Assembly: GCF_030165005.1 (NCBI RefSeq)
Contig: NZ_JASNNW010000023.1
Coordinates: forward strand, 1-64,000
Source: Blastococcus capsensis
GTDB taxonomy: Bacteria > Actinomycetota > Actinomycetes > Mycobacteriales > Geodermatophilaceae
Direction of reading: 5' to 3'
Length of the DNA stretch: 64,000 bases
Shown: one piece after another, positions 11,561 to 22,760 of the stretch
Layout: the number at the start of each line of letters is the position of its first letter
Numbering within the stretch: position 1 is the first letter of the stretch
Made by a program: the position numbers and the translations under genes
The notes under the pieces: model-generated
What the model saw: the letters and a program-made list of their open reading frames with translations, nothing else
What the model was told of the DNA's origin: nothing
The model's database searches: none

Positions 11561-12523
11561 CTACTTGCGGGCGTTGATCTGCTCGGTGGCGGCCGGCACG
11601 ACCGTGTTCAGGTCGCCGACGACACCGAAGTCGGCCAGCTCGAAGATCGGGGCCTCGGGGTCCTTGTTGATGGCCACGATGGTCTTCGAGGTCTGCATGC
11701 CGGCGCGGTGCTGGATCGCGCCGGAGATGCCGACGGCCACGTAGAGCTGCGGCGAGACGGTCTTGCCGGTCTGCCCGACCTGGAAGCTGTGCGGGTAGAA
11801 CCCGGAGTCGACCGCAGCCCGCGAGGCGCCGACGGCCGCGCCGAGGGAGTCGGCCAGGCCCTCGATGACCGAGAAGTTCTCGGCGCTCGCGACACCACGA
11901 CCACCGGAGACCACGATCGAGGCCTCGGTGAGCTCGGGGCGGTTGCTCTTCTGCTCGACGACGCGCTCGACGACCCGGACCTGCTTGGCCTGGTCGCTCA
12001 CCGACACCGACACGGGCTGCTCGGCGCCTGCGGCCGGCGCGGCCTCGGGGGTGACCGAGTTGCCCCGCAGGGTGTAGATGGGCGTGCCGGCGGTGACCTT
12101 CGAGTGGACGATCGTCGCCCCGGCGAACGCGACCTGGGTCGCGGTGCCGTCGGCGGTGATCTCCGTGACGTCGGTGAGGAAGCCGCTGCCCGTCTTGACG
12201 GCCAGGCGGGCGGCGATCTCCTTGCCCTCCGGGGAGGACGGGATGACGACGGCGGCCGGGGACTTCTCGCCGACCAGCTGCGCCAGCACCTCGGCCTTGG
12301 GCGCCACCAGGTAGTCGTCGACGTCGGGAGACTCGGCGACGTACACCGTGGCCGCGCCGTACTCCGCGAGCTGGTCGCGGACGCCGGCCGCGGTGCCGGG
12401 GGCACCGAGCACGACGGCCGAGGGCTCACCGAGCGCGCGGGCCGCGGTGAGGGCTTCCAGGGTGGTCTTGCGGACGCCGCCGCCGGCCGGGTTCAGCTCG
12501 GCCAGGACGAGGATCTCTGCCAT
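11561..12523 (-). CDS. etfA: Electron transfer flavoprotein alpha subunit
   Basis: Alpha subunit of the ETF heterodimer. It holds FAD and passes electrons from acyl-CoA and related dehydrogenases towards the quinone pool. The FAD-binding C-terminal domain is clear: [20 protein letters not shown], then [20 protein letters not shown] and [20 protein letters not shown], ending with [20 protein letters not shown]. Length 320 is standard. It follows etfB by 33 bp, in the usual beta-alpha order, and ends at a terminator-like hairpin. Probable clients in this window are the acyl-CoA enzymes, but no acyl-CoA dehydrogenase is present here. Confidence 0.96.
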   Translation of the reverse strand: MAEILVLAELNPAGGGVRKTTLEALTAARALGEPSAVVLGAPGTAAGVRDQLAEYGAATVYVAESPDVDDYLVAPKAEVLAQLVGEKSPAAVVIPSSPEGKEIAARLAVKTGSGFLTDVTEITADGTATQVAFAGATIVHSKVTAGTPIYTLRGNSVTPEAAPAAGAEQPVSVSVSDQAKQVRVVERVVEQKSNRPELTEASIVVSGGRGVASAENFSVIEGLADSLGAAVGASRAAVDSGFYPHSFQVGQTGKTVSPQLYVAVGISGAIQHRAGMQTSKTIVAINKDPEAPIFELADFGVVGDLNTVVPAATEQINARK

Positions 12524-12556
12524 GGGTTTCTCCTCTTCGTTCGATCCGGGCCGGGC

Positions 12557-13336
12557 TCAGACGATCTTCTGGCCGGCGAGGAAGTCGACGAACTTCTGCG
12601 CGCCGTCGCCCTCGTCGGTGACCTTCACGCCCTCGCCCTTCGGCGGGCGGCCGGCGAAGTCGAGCACCTGCGTGGTGGCGTTGGCCAGGCCCACGGCAGA
12701 GGCGTCGACGCCGATGTCGGCCAGGGTCAAGGTCGTGACCGGCTTCTTCTTGGCGGCCATGATCCCCTTGAACGAGGGGTAGCGCGGCTCGTTGATGGTG
12801 TCCCAGGTCGAGACGATCGCCGGCAGCGGGGCCTCGAGGGCCCAGTAGCCGCCGTCGGTCTGCCGCTCCACCTTGGCGGTGCCGCCGTCGATGGTGACCT
12901 TGCGGGCACCGGAGAGCTGCGGGATGCCGAGACGCTCGGACAGCAGCGCCGGCATGACGCTCATCTGGCTGTCGGTGGCCTCCGCACCGCAGAGCACGAG
13001 GTCGTACTCCACCTGCTGGAGGGCCGCGGCCAGGATGCCGCTGATCTGCACGGCGTCGGAGCCGTGGATCGCCTCGTCGCTGACGTGGACCGCCTTGTCG
13101 GCGCCCATCGACAGCGCCTTGCGGATGGCGTCGGTCGCGCCGTCGGGACCGACGGTCAGGACCGTGACCTCACCGCCCTGCGCCTCCTTGATGGTGAGCG
13201 CCTCCTCGATGGCGTACTCGTCCATCTCGTTGATGACGTTGTCCGCGGCGGCGCGGGCGACGGTGTTGTCCGCCGGGTCCAGTTTGCGCTCGCTGCCGGA
13301 GTCGGGAACCTGCTTGACCAGAACGACGATGTTCAT
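12557..13336 (-). CDS. etfB: Electron transfer flavoprotein beta subunit
   Basis: Beta subunit of ETF, 259 residues, binding AMP and completing the dimer with EtfA. It starts MNIVVLVKQVPDSGSERKL and shows the ETF-beta hallmark VINEMDEYAIEEAL, the nucleotide-binding loop VGPDGATDAIRKALSMGADK and the recognition-loop stretch DLVLCGAEATDSQMSVMPAL. It is first in the etfBA operon. The 130 bp upstream hold no other gene and probably the promoter. Confidence 0.96.
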   Translation of the reverse strand: MNIVVLVKQVPDSGSERKLDPADNTVARAAADNVINEMDEYAIEEALTIKEAQGGEVTVLTVGPDGATDAIRKALSMGADKAVHVSDEAIHGSDAVQISGILAAALQQVEYDLVLCGAEATDSQMSVMPALLSERLGIPQLSGARKVTIDGGTAKVERQTDGGYWALEAPLPAIVSTWDTINEPRYPSFKGIMAAKKKPVTTLTLADIGVDASAVGLANATTQVLDFAGRPPKGEGVKVTDEGDGAQKFVDFLAGQKIV

Positions 13337-13468
13337 CGCCAGACCTACCTCCGCGATGGGGTCGGGGCGCGGGCACGAGGCCCGCCTGCACTCAAGATGA
13401 GATCTGCACCGATCATGGAGGCTACTGCCCGGTAATGCGGTGGGGCGCCGAGGGGCGGGTGAGCCCGG

Positions 13469-14584
13469 TCACGCACCCCCGCCGGGCGGGGTCCACGCCC
13501 CCGTCGCCGTGAAGCGCGCCAGCGTCCCGGTGGCCGCCGTGAGGTCCAGTCCCTGCGCGGCCACCCAGTCGTCTGAGTAGTACGTGCGGGCGTACCGCTC
13601 GCCCCCGTCGCACAGCAGGGTCACCACGCTGCCCCGGCGGCCGGCCGCCACCATCTCGGCGACCAGCCCGAAGGCCCCCCAGAGGTTGGTGCCCGTGGAG
13701 CCGCCCGCGCGGCGTCCGGTCACCTGCTCCAGGTGCCGCATGGCCGCCAGCGACGCCGCGTCGGGCACCCCGATCATCCGGTCGACGATCGTCGGGACGA
13801 ACGAGGGCTCCACCCGCGGCCGGCCGATGCCCTCGATGCGCGAGGGCATGCCGGTCATCCAGCCGGGCTCGCCCGCGGCGTAGCCGGGGAGGAACGCCGA
13901 GTTCTCCGGGTCGACGACGGCCAGCCGGGTGGGGTGGCGGCGGTAGCGGATGTACCGGCCGATGGTGGCGCTCGTGCCGCCCGTGCCGGCGCCCACGACG
14001 ACCCATTCGGGGACCGGGTGCCGCTCGGCGGCGAGCTGCTCGAAGATCGACTCGGCGATGTTGTTGTTGCCCCGCCAGTCGGTCGCCCGCTCGGCGTAGG
14101 TGAACTGGTCGAGGTAGTGCCCCCCGCACTCGGCGGCCAGCCTCCGCGCCTCCTCGTACATCTCCGGGGCACGGTCGACGTAGTGGCACACGCCGCCGTG
14201 GAACTCGATGAGGGCGATCTTCTCCGGGCTGGTGGACCGGGGCATGACCGCGACGAACGGCAGGCCGAGCATCCGCGCGAAGTACGCCTCGCTGACCGCG
14301 GTCGACCCGCTGGACGCCTCGACGACCGTGCTGCCCTCGGTGATCTGCCCGGAGCACAGCCCGTAGAGGAACAGCGACCGCGCCAGCCGGTGCTTGAGGC
14401 TGCCGGTGGGATGGGTCGACTCGTCCTTGAGGTAGAGGTCGACGCCCCACTCCGGCGGCAGCGGGTAGACGAGCAGGTGCGTGTCGGCGCTGCGCCGGGC
14501 GTCGGCCTCGACCACGGCGACGGCCCGGTCCACCCACGCCCGGCCCGCCGGGTCGGAGCGGTCGACCACCGCTTCGGCGGTCAT
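13469..14584 (-). CDS. Cysteine synthase-fold PLP enzyme, Cds1 (cysteine desulfhydrase)-like
   Basis: A 371-residue fold-type II PLP enzyme. [15 protein letters not shown] contains the Schiff-base lysine, [16 protein letters not shown] is the Asn/Ser-loop region (Ser-Ser-Gly-Ser here), and [19 protein letters not shown] is the phosphate-binding glycine loop. It resembles mycobacterial Cds1 (Rv3684), a cysteine desulfhydrase releasing H2S, pyruvate and ammonia, more than CysK or CysM. The ATG overlaps the stop of the ABC ATPase gene as ATGA (14581-14584), so it is the last gene of an importer operon. That suggests the imported substrate is an amino acid or sulfur compound that this enzyme degrades. 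The specific reaction is inferred. Confidence 0.8.
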   Translation of the reverse strand: MTAEAVVDRSDPAGRAWVDRAVAVVEADARRSADTHLLVYPLPPEWGVDLYLKDESTHPTGSLKHRLARSLFLYGLCSGQITEGSTVVEASSGSTAVSEAYFARMLGLPFVAVMPRSTSPEKIALIEFHGGVCHYVDRAPEMYEEARRLAAECGGHYLDQFTYAERATDWRGNNNIAESIFEQLAAERHPVPEWVVVGAGTGGTSATIGRYIRYRRHPTRLAVVDPENSAFLPGYAAGEPGWMTGMPSRIEGIGRPRVEPSFVPTIVDRMIGVPDAASLAAMRHLEQVTGRRAGGSTGTNLWGAFGLVAEMVAAGRRGSVVTLLCDGGERYARTYYSDDWVAAQGLDLTAATGTLARFTATGAWTPPGGGA

Positions 14585-15693
14585 GCCGGCTCGGCCGGCG
14601 CCACCAGGACCGGCCGGTCGGCAGGGGTGACCCCCACCGGAGCACCCGGGGTCAGCAGCTGGCTGTCGGCGCTGGCGACGTCGATGCGGACCTCCACGCC
14701 GTCGGGCAGGGCGACGAGCACCCGGGTGGAGGCGCCGGAGAACGTCCGGGTGACCACGCGACCCCGGCCGGCCGGATCGGCGGCCACCACCAGCGACTCC
14801 GGGCGGACCAGCGCCACGACCGGCCCCCCGGCCGGCGTGGCCCCGGTGACCGGGCGGCGGGTGCCGAGCAGTTCCACCGCACCGCCGGTGAGGATGGCGG
14901 GCACCCGGTTCATCGTGCCGACGAACTCCGCCACGAAGGCGGTCGCCGGGCGCTCGTAGAGCTCGTCGGGCGAGGCCACCTGCTCGAGCCGCCCGGCGCG
15001 CATGACGCCCACCCGGTCGGCGACCGACAGCGCCTCTGCCTGGTCGTGGGTGACGAAGACGGTGGTGATGCCCAGCTCCAGCTGGATGCGGCGGATCTCC
15101 TCCCGGAGCTGCACGCGCACCTGCGCATCGAGGGCCGACAGCGGCTCGTCGAGCAGCAGCACCTGCGGCGCCACCGCGAGGGCCCGGGCCAGTGCGACCC
15201 GCTGCTGCTGGCCGCCGGAGAGCTGGTGCGGGTAGCGCTTGCCCCGGTCGGCGAGCCCGACCAGCTCCAGCAGCTCCGCCGCGCGGCCGGCCCGCTCGGA
15301 CCGCGCCCGGCGCCGCACCCGCAGCCCGAAGGCCACGTTCTCGGCCACGGTGAGGTTCGGGAAGAGGCTGTAGGCCTGGAAGACCATGCCCATGTCCCGC
15401 TTGCTCGCCGGGACGCCGGTGATGTCCCGGTCGTCCAGCAGCACCCGGCCGGAGTCCGGCCGGTCGAAGCCGGCGATGGCCCGCAGCGCCGTCGTCTTGC
15501 CGCACCCCGAGGGGCCGAGCAGCGCCAGCAGCTCGCCGCCGGCGATCTCGAGGTCCAGCCCGTCGAGCGCGACCACCGGGCCGTAGCGGCGGGTCAGCCC
15601 TTCCAGCCGGACCGGCGTGCCGGGGCGGGACCGGAGGTCGGCGGCAGCCGCACCGGTGGGCCCGTGGGACGTCGTCGTCGGCACCGTCGTCAT
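14581..15693 (-). CDS. ABC importer ATPase (PotA/FbpC-like)
   Basis: The 370-residue nucleotide-binding subunit of the importer. Walker A is [19 protein letters not shown], the Q-loop is [20 protein letters not shown], the signature is [17 protein letters not shown], Walker B is [15 protein letters not shown] and the H-loop is [19 protein letters not shown]-terminal TOBE-type regulatory domain follows (from about residue 250). The start was set at the ATG overlapping the upstream permease stop (ATGA, 15690-15693). The 3' end is coupled in the same way to the Cds1-like gene. Confidence 0.92.
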   Translation of the reverse strand: MTTVPTTTSHGPTGAAAADLRSRPGTPVRLEGLTRRYGPVVALDGLDLEIAGGELLALLGPSGCGKTTALRAIAGFDRPDSGRVLLDDRDITGVPASKRDMGMVFQAYSLFPNLTVAENVAFGLRVRRRARSERAGRAAELLELVGLADRGKRYPHQLSGGQQQRVALARALAVAPQVLLLDEPLSALDAQVRVQLREEIRRIQLELGITTVFVTHDQAEALSVADRVGVMRAGRLEQVASPDELYERPATAFVAEFVGTMNRVPAILTGGAVELLGTRRPVTGATPAGGPVVALVRPESLVVAADPAGRGRVVTRTFSGASTRVLVALPDGVEVRIDVASADSQLLTPGAPVGVTPADRPVLVAPAEPA

Positions 15694-16571
15694 GAGGTCT
15701 CCTCGATCCGTCGCCGGCGGTCCAGCGCGGAGATCAGCAGCAGCAGGCCCCAGGTGACCACCAGCGAGAGCACGGAGACCGCCACCGACAGCTGGGGCTG
15801 GGAACCGGAGATCCGGACGATCCAGGTGGGGAAGGTCTCGAAGCCGAGGATGGCGGCCACCGTGTACTCGCCCAGCACCAGGGCGAAGGCCAGGAACGAG
15901 GCGTTGAGCACGGAGGTGCGCAGCACGGGCAGCACCACCGAGACCAGCACCCGCGGCCAGGAGGCGCCCAGGTTGCGCGCCGCCTCGGTCAGGGTGCGCA
16001 GGTCCGCGCCCCGGACGCCGGCGTCCAGCGCCCGGTACACGAACGGCAGCGCCAGCACCACGTAGACCAACACCAGGATCCAGGGCAGCGCCGGCTCCTG
16101 GAGGGCGAACATGGCCTCGGCCACCGGGGTGCCGTAGAAGTGCTCGGGCGCCCAGGCGAGCACGCTGCGCACCCCGACGACGAGCGCGATCGGCGGAACG
16201 ACCAGCGGCATCAGGGTCAGCAGCTCCACCGTCGTCCGCAGCCGCGGGAGCCGCAGCTCCACCAGCACGATCGTCGGCACCATGAGCAGCAGCGCGAGGC
16301 CGACGGTGAGCGCGCCCAGGGCCAGCGACCGGCCGAAGGCCGCGGCGAAACCCTCGGCGCCGGGGATGCCGGCGTAGTGCTCGGCGGTGAAGCCCCCGGC
16401 CCCGCGGTCGCGGACGGTGAACCACGTGGAGGCGGCCAGCGGGATCGCGAAGTACAGCCCGAGCACGACCAGGACGGCGACCCGCCAGCCACCGCGGCGG
16501 CGGACCGGACGCACCGGGGCCGGTGGCTCGACGCTGCCGGCGCCCGCGACGCCCTCTGCCAGGGCTGTCAC
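15690..16571 (-). CDS. ABC importer permease 2 (PotC/FbpB type)
   Basis: A 293-residue inner-membrane permease with about six spans. The EAA-type cytoplasmic loop that contacts the ATPase reads [20 protein letters not shown]. The GTG start overlaps the stop of permease 1 as GTGA (16568-16571), and its stop overlaps the ATPase start. The pair of separate permeases with one ATPase and one lipoprotein is the arrangement of spermidine/putrescine, ferric iron, thiamine and 2-aminoethylphosphonate importers. Confidence 0.88.
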   Translation of the reverse strand: MTALAEGVAGAGSVEPPAPVRPVRRRGGWRVAVLVVLGLYFAIPLAASTWFTVRDRGAGGFTAEHYAGIPGAEGFAAAFGRSLALGALTVGLALLLMVPTIVLVELRLPRLRTTVELLTLMPLVVPPIALVVGVRSVLAWAPEHFYGTPVAEAMFALQEPALPWILVLVYVVLALPFVYRALDAGVRGADLRTLTEAARNLGASWPRVLVSVVLPVLRTSVLNASFLAFALVLGEYTVAAILGFETFPTWIVRISGSQPQLSVAVSVLSLVVTWGLLLLISALDRRRRIEETS

Positions 16572-17479
16572 GTCATCCACCGCTGGGTGCGCCGCTGGAC
16601 CCAGGCGTAGAAGGCCATGACCAGGCCGACGACGACCACCATGCCCAGGGCGAGCGCCTTGCCCAGGTTCTCCGCACCGACGACGACGTTGCTCGACAGC
16701 GCGTCGGCGATCTGCAGGGTGACCAGCGGGACGCTGCTGCCGACCAGCGCCTTCGCCGTCGCGTACGCCGCGAACGAGGAGGCGAACAGCAGCATGGTGG
16801 CGCCGATGACCGGCGGCGCGAGCACCGGTCCACCCACGTGCCGCCAGTACTGCCAGCTGCTGGCGCCCAGGTTGTCCGCCGCCTCCCGCCACTGCGGCCG
16901 CAGCGCCTCGAGCGCGGGCGTGATCGTGAGGACCATCAGGGGGATCAGGAAGTACAGGTAGACCAGCGCCAGGCCGGTCATCGAGTACAGCGAGAAACCG
17001 CCCAGCCCGAGGCCGAGCGTGTCGGTGAGCAGGGCGGTGACCACCCCGGCGTTGCCGATCGTGGCGAGGAACGCGAACGCCAGCGGGATGCCGCCGAAGT
17101 TCGCCAGCACGCCCGAGGCGGTGAGCACCAGCCGTCGCAGCAGCCGGCCGCGCCGTGCCCGCAGCACCGCCACGGCGAGCGCCAGGCCGAGCGCCGCCCC
17201 CAGCACCGCGGTCACCGCCGACAGCTGCAGGCTGCCGAGGTAGGCCCGGCGATAGGGCCCCTCGGTGACCGCGGCGATCGACGCGGTGGACCAGCTCTCC
17301 TCGAACGTGGTCGGGTCGGTGGCGCGGAACGCCTCGATCGCCAGCACCGCGATCGGGAGCAGCAGCACGACCGCGACGTAGAGCAGGAACGGCAGGGCGC
17401 CGAGCCACGCCAGCAGGCGGCCGCGCCGGTCCCCGGAGGAGACCGGCGCGGCCGCCGCCGTCGTCGTCTGCGTGCTCAG
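16568..17479 (-). CDS. ABC importer permease 1 (PotB type), apparent CTG start
   Basis: Permease with the EAA loop EAADNLGASSWQYWRHV and about six spans. The only ATG/GTG/TTG available near the 5' end is the GTG at 17368, which would cut away half of the first membrane helix (LLAWLGALPFLLYVAVVLLL). The frame is open upstream and the natural start is a CTG at 17479 that overlaps the lipoprotein stop as CTGA, mirroring the ATGA and GTGA couplings of the rest of the operon. That gives 303 residues beginning with a Thr/Ala-rich hydrophilic segment, then helix 1. Non-canonical initiation is an inference from position and topology. Confidence 0.75.
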   Translation of the reverse strand: MSTQTTTAAAAPVSSGDRRGRLLAWLGALPFLLYVAVVLLLPIAVLAIEAFRATDPTTFEESWSTASIAAVTEGPYRRAYLGSLQLSAVTAVLGAALGLALAVAVLRARRGRLLRRLVLTASGVLANFGGIPLAFAFLATIGNAGVVTALLTDTLGLGLGGFSLYSMTGLALVYLYFLIPLMVLTITPALEALRPQWREAADNLGASSWQYWRHVGGPVLAPPVIGATMLLFASSFAAYATAKALVGSSVPLVTLQIADALSSNVVVGAENLGKALALGMVVVVGLVMAFYAWVQRRTQRWMT

Positions 17480-18615
17480 CCGGACATCTCCGCGTTCCAG
17501 CGCTCAGCGACCACCTGTTGCGCCGCCGTCTGCTGCTCCTCGGTCGGGAACTCCGCCGTGCCCTCGACCTCGGGGAGCAGGGCGAGCGCCTCGGCGTCCG
17601 CGGTGCCGTCCTCCTGCATCACCGGCAGCCGGACGGGGCGGGCACCACCCTCGAGCCAGATGTTCTGGCCCTCGTCGCTGTAGAGGAACTCCTGCCACAG
17701 GCGGGCGGCGGCCGGGTGCGGGGCGAACGTGTTGATCGCCTGGCTGTAGTAGCTGCCGAAGAGCCCGTCGGTGGGCACGTGCACCTCCCACTCGACGCCC
17801 TGGTCGGCGAAGTCCTCGGTGAACGAGGCGTTGAGGTAGTCCCAGTCGATCGAGATGGGCGTCTCGCCGCTCTGGATCGTGGCGGGGGTGATCTCCACCG
17901 GGTTGAAGTTGCCGACGTCCTTGATCTGGCTGAAGAAGTCGATCCCCGGGCCGATGTCGTCGAGGCTGCCCCCGTTGGCCAGCGAGGCGGCCCACACGCC
18001 GCTGAACGCCGCCGCGGCCTGGGTCGGGTTGCCGTTGAGGGCGACCTGGCCGGCGTACTGGGGCTCCAGCAGGTCGGCGAACGTGGTCGGGCACTCGGCG
18101 ATCACCGAGGCGTTGCAGCCGATGGAGATGTAGCCGCCGTAGTCGTTCACCCAGTGACCGTCGGGGTCCTTCTGGTCGTCGGGGATGTCCTCCCAGGTCT
18201 GGACCTGGTACGGCGCGGTCAGGTCCTGCGCCTGGGCCTGGCGGGCGAACGCCGTGCCCAGGTCGAGGACGTCGGGGGCGCGGTCCTGGCCCCGCTGGCT
18301 GGTCACCGCGTTGAGCTCGTCCTGGCTGGAGCCGTCCGGGGTGGCCTCGTTGACCTCGATGCCGTACTTCTCGCTGAAGGTGTCGATCATCTCGCCGTAG
18401 TTGGCCCAGTCCCGCGGCAGCGCGATGACGTTGAGCTCACCCTCGGCCTGGGCCGCCTCGATCAGCGCCTCCATGCCTCCGGCCTCCTCGGCGGACGCCG
18501 CCGTCGCCAGATCGGAGCCCGCACCGGCCGAGCCGCCCTCGTCCGATCCGCAGGCGGTCAGCGCCAGGCCGGCGGTGACCGCCGCGACCGCGGTACGCAG
18601 GGTGCTTCGTCGCAC
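17476..18615 (-). CDS. ABC importer substrate-binding lipoprotein
   Basis: A 379-residue extracellular solute-binding protein of the family 1/PotD-AfuA type. It has a lipoprotein signal (RRSTLRT..., hydrophobic core, lipobox LTAC), then the mature domain starting around GELNVIALPRDWANYGEMID. The GTG at 18615 is preferred because AGGAGG lies 4 nt upstream; an in-frame start at 18648 would put hydrophilic residues before the signal peptide. The ligand class (polyamine, metal, thiamine, phosphonate or amino acid) cannot be decided by eye. First gene of the operon with two permeases, the ATPase and the Cds1-like enzyme. Confidence 0.88.
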   Translation of the reverse strand: MRRSTLRTAVAAVTAGLALTACGSDEGGSAGAGSDLATAASAEEAGGMEALIEAAQAEGELNVIALPRDWANYGEMIDTFSEKYGIEVNEATPDGSSQDELNAVTSQRGQDRAPDVLDLGTAFARQAQAQDLTAPYQVQTWEDIPDDQKDPDGHWVNDYGGYISIGCNASVIAECPTTFADLLEPQYAGQVALNGNPTQAAAAFSGVWAASLANGGSLDDIGPGIDFFSQIKDVGNFNPVEITPATIQSGETPISIDWDYLNASFTEDFADQGVEWEVHVPTDGLFGSYYSQAINTFAPHPAAARLWQEFLYSDEGQNIWLEGGARPVRLPVMQEDGTADAEALALLPEVEGTAEFPTEEQQTAAQQVVAERWNAEMSG

Positions 18616-18717
18616 ATGTCCTCCTGAGGTGGGGTCCGTCCCGCGCAAGGTCCTGGTGACCCTGCCGGACGGCCTCGGGGATTGTCGCCGACCGGTTACC
18701 GCCCTGGGCAGTACCGC

Positions 18718-18739
18718 AGGTGATCGTTATGTGACCGTT
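18718..18739 (-). promoter_or_regulatory. 11-bp tandem direct repeat upstream of the ABC importer operon
   Basis: On the minus strand the sequence reads AACGGTCACAT followed directly by AACGATCACCT, two 11-bp units identical at 9 positions and one helical turn apart. It lies about 100 bp upstream of the lipoprotein start, in the 141-bp gap before the operon. This looks like a tandem operator for an activator or repressor; the protein is unknown. Confidence 0.45.
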
Positions 18740-18757
18740 GGGCGACGGAGGGCCTGC

Positions 18758-19543
18758 TCAGCGCCCGGTGAAGGTCGCCTTGCCCGGGCCGCTCTCCAGG
18801 AACGATCGCATGCCGGCGGCCTGGTCCTCGGTGTCGAACAGCTCGGCGAACAGCCGGCTCTCCAGGTCCAGGCCCTCGTCGAGCGGGAGGTCGAGCCCCT
18901 CGTCGATCGCCCGCTTGGCCGCGGCCAGCGCCAGCGGCGGCCCCGCGGCGAGCTTCCGTGCCATGGCCCGCGCGGTCTCGTACACCTCCGCGTCGGGGAC
19001 CACGGCGTCGGCCAGCCCCATGTCCATCGCCTCCTCGGCACCGACGTGCCGGCCGGTGAAGACCAGGTCCTTCGCCCGGGCCGGGCCGACCAGGCGGGCC
19101 AGCCGCTGGCTCCCGCCGGCCCCCGGGATCACGCCGAGCAGGATCTCCGGCTGGCCGACCTTCGCCGACGCGCCGAGCACCCGGAAGTCGGCGCACAGCG
19201 CCAGCTCGTAGCCGCCGCCGAGGGCGTAGCCGGTGACCGCGGCGATGACCGGCTTCGGGATGCCGGCCACGGCCCGGAACGAGTCCTGCAGCTCCTTGCC
19301 CCAGGCCGTCATGCCGGCGGCGTCGAGCTGCGACATCGCCTTGATGTCGGCGCCGGCGGCGAACACCCGCTCGCCGCCGTAGATGATCACGGCGCGCACG
19401 TCGGTCCGCTCGCCGGCCTCGACCGCCGCGGCCCGCACCTCCAGGTGCAGCTGCTCGTCGATCGCGTTCATCTTCGGCCGGTCGAGGCGGATGGTGCCGA
19501 CTCCGTCCTCGACCTGCAGCGTCACGAACTCGGGCTCGGCCAT
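18758..19543 (-). CDS. Enoyl-CoA hydratase / crotonase family
   Basis: A 261-residue crotonase that should hydrate trans-2-enoyl-CoA in fatty acid or C4 metabolism. The oxyanion-hole segments GGERVFAAGADIKAMSQ and GYALGGGYELALCADFRV are present, as is the second catalytic region GQPEILLGVIPGAGGSQRL with the Glu at the hydratase position (PEILLGVIPGAGG). The ATG at 19543 gives the standard MAEPEFVTLQV N-terminus. It is separated from the ABC ATPase upstream by a large hairpin, so it is probably its own transcript. It may feed or drain the crotonyl-CoA made by the C4 genes elsewhere in the window. Confidence 0.92.
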   Translation of the reverse strand: MAEPEFVTLQVEDGVGTIRLDRPKMNAIDEQLHLEVRAAAVEAGERTDVRAVIIYGGERVFAAGADIKAMSQLDAAGMTAWGKELQDSFRAVAGIPKPVIAAVTGYALGGGYELALCADFRVLGASAKVGQPEILLGVIPGAGGSQRLARLVGPARAKDLVFTGRHVGAEEAMDMGLADAVVPDAEVYETARAMARKLAAGPPLALAAAKRAIDEGLDLPLDEGLDLESRLFAELFDTEDQAAGMRSFLESGPGKATFTGR

Positions 19544-19591
19544 GTGCGGTACCTCCAGGTGCGGACGACGTCGTCGAGGGCACCCTAGAAG

Positions 19592-19645
19592 GGACCCCGT
19601 CCACCCCGCCGCTCGCAGGCTCGTGGCGGGCCCCTGGACGGGGCC
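19592..19645 (-). terminator. Hairpin family copy A, 3' of the ABC ATPase
   Basis: A long two-part stem: GGACCCCGTCCA with TGGACGGGGCC outside, and CCCGCC with GGCGGG inside, loop GCTCGCAGGCTCGT. It begins 3 bp past the stop of the ABC ATPase on the minus strand. Three similar elements occur at 28599, 47437 and 51472. Confidence 0.7.
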
Positions 19646-19647
19646 GT

Positions 19648-20466
19648 TCAGGTCGCGCGGCGGGCGGTGAACCGGCCGTCGGTGCGGGTGAGCGACAGCG
19701 GGAGCCCGAAGGTGTCCGAGAGCGTCGCGGCGGTGAGCACGTCGTCGGCGGCGCCCGCGGCCACCACCTCGCCGTCGCGCAGCAGCAGGGCGTGGGTGTA
19801 CCCGGGCGGGATCTCCTCGACGTGGTGGGTGACCAGCACCTGCGCCGGCGCGTAGTGGTACTTCGCGAGGTCGGTGAGCCGGGCGACGAGGTCCTCCCGC
19901 CCGGCGAGGTCCAGTCCCGCACCGGGTTCGTCGAGCAGCAGCAGCTCCGGGTCGGGCATGAGCGCCCGGGCGATCTGGGTGCGCTTGCGTTCGCCCTCGC
20001 TCAGCGTGCCGAAGGGGCGGTGCGCGTACTGAGCGACGCCCCACTGCTGCATGAGCAGCCCGGCGCGGGTGAGGTCGTGGACGTCGTACCGCTCCCGCCA
20101 CCGTCCCACCACGGCGTAGCCCGCCGAGACGACGACGTCGCCGGTGCGCTCGGCGCCGCTGATGCGCTGGGCCAGCGACGCACTGGTGAGGCCGATCCGC
20201 GGGCGCAGCTCGAAGACGTCGACCGCGCCCAGGGTCTCCCCCAGCAGCCGGACCTCGCCGCGGGTCGGGTGCATCAGCGCCGCGGCCAGCTGCAGCAGCG
20301 TCGTCTTCCCCGCCCCGTTGGGCCCGAGCACCACCCACCGGTGGTCGGCCTCGACGCTCCAGTCGACGCCGCGCAGCAGGTGGTCCTGCCCGCGGACGAC
20401 GTCGACACCGGTCATCCGTACGACCGCGCCCTCAGGGGCGCCAGGGTTCGACACGCCCCCATCCAA
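19648..20466 (-). CDS. Lone ABC transporter ATPase
   Basis: A 272-residue single ABC ATPase: Walker A VLGPNGAGKTTLLQLAAAL, signature GTLSEGERKRTQIARAL, Walker B LLLLDEPGAGLDLAGRED, H-loop VLVTHHVEEIPPGYTH. No permease or binding protein adjoins it. The sequence style (EIPPGYTHALLL) is that of the YlmA/ModF-like subgroup, whose partners are unclear and which may not transport at all. It diverges from glgX across about 60 bp. A GTG four codons in is an alternative start. Confidence 0.85.
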   Translation of the reverse strand: MDGGVSNPGAPEGAVVRMTGVDVVRGQDHLLRGVDWSVEADHRWVVLGPNGAGKTTLLQLAAALMHPTRGEVRLLGETLGAVDVFELRPRIGLTSASLAQRISGAERTGDVVVSAGYAVVGRWRERYDVHDLTRAGLLMQQWGVAQYAHRPFGTLSEGERKRTQIARALMPDPELLLLDEPGAGLDLAGREDLVARLTDLAKYHYAPAQVLVTHHVEEIPPGYTHALLLRDGEVVAAGAADDVLTAATLSDTFGLPLSLTRTDGRFTARRAT

Positions 20467-20525
20467 CCAACCTTCCCCGCCGTCGGTGCGCCCGCTCCGG
20501 GCCCGGAGTTGGCACGATCACGCAG

Positions 20526-22676
<2,151 letters not shown>

Positions 22677-22680
22677 TGCC

Positions 22681-22733
22681 AGTGCGACGAAGTCGTGGCC
22701 ATCAGCGCTCGATGGCCACGACTTCGTCGCACT
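22681..22733. terminator. 23-bp perfect hairpin between convergent glgX and FHA gene
   Basis: 22681-22703 is perfectly complementary to 22711-22733, with the 7-nt loop AGCGCTC. It starts 4 bp after the glgX stop and ends 27 bp before the stop of the FHA gene on the other strand, so it can serve both as a bidirectional terminator. Confidence 0.8.
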
Positions 22734-22760
22734 CGGACGACCTCCGCCCGGGGCGCCCCG

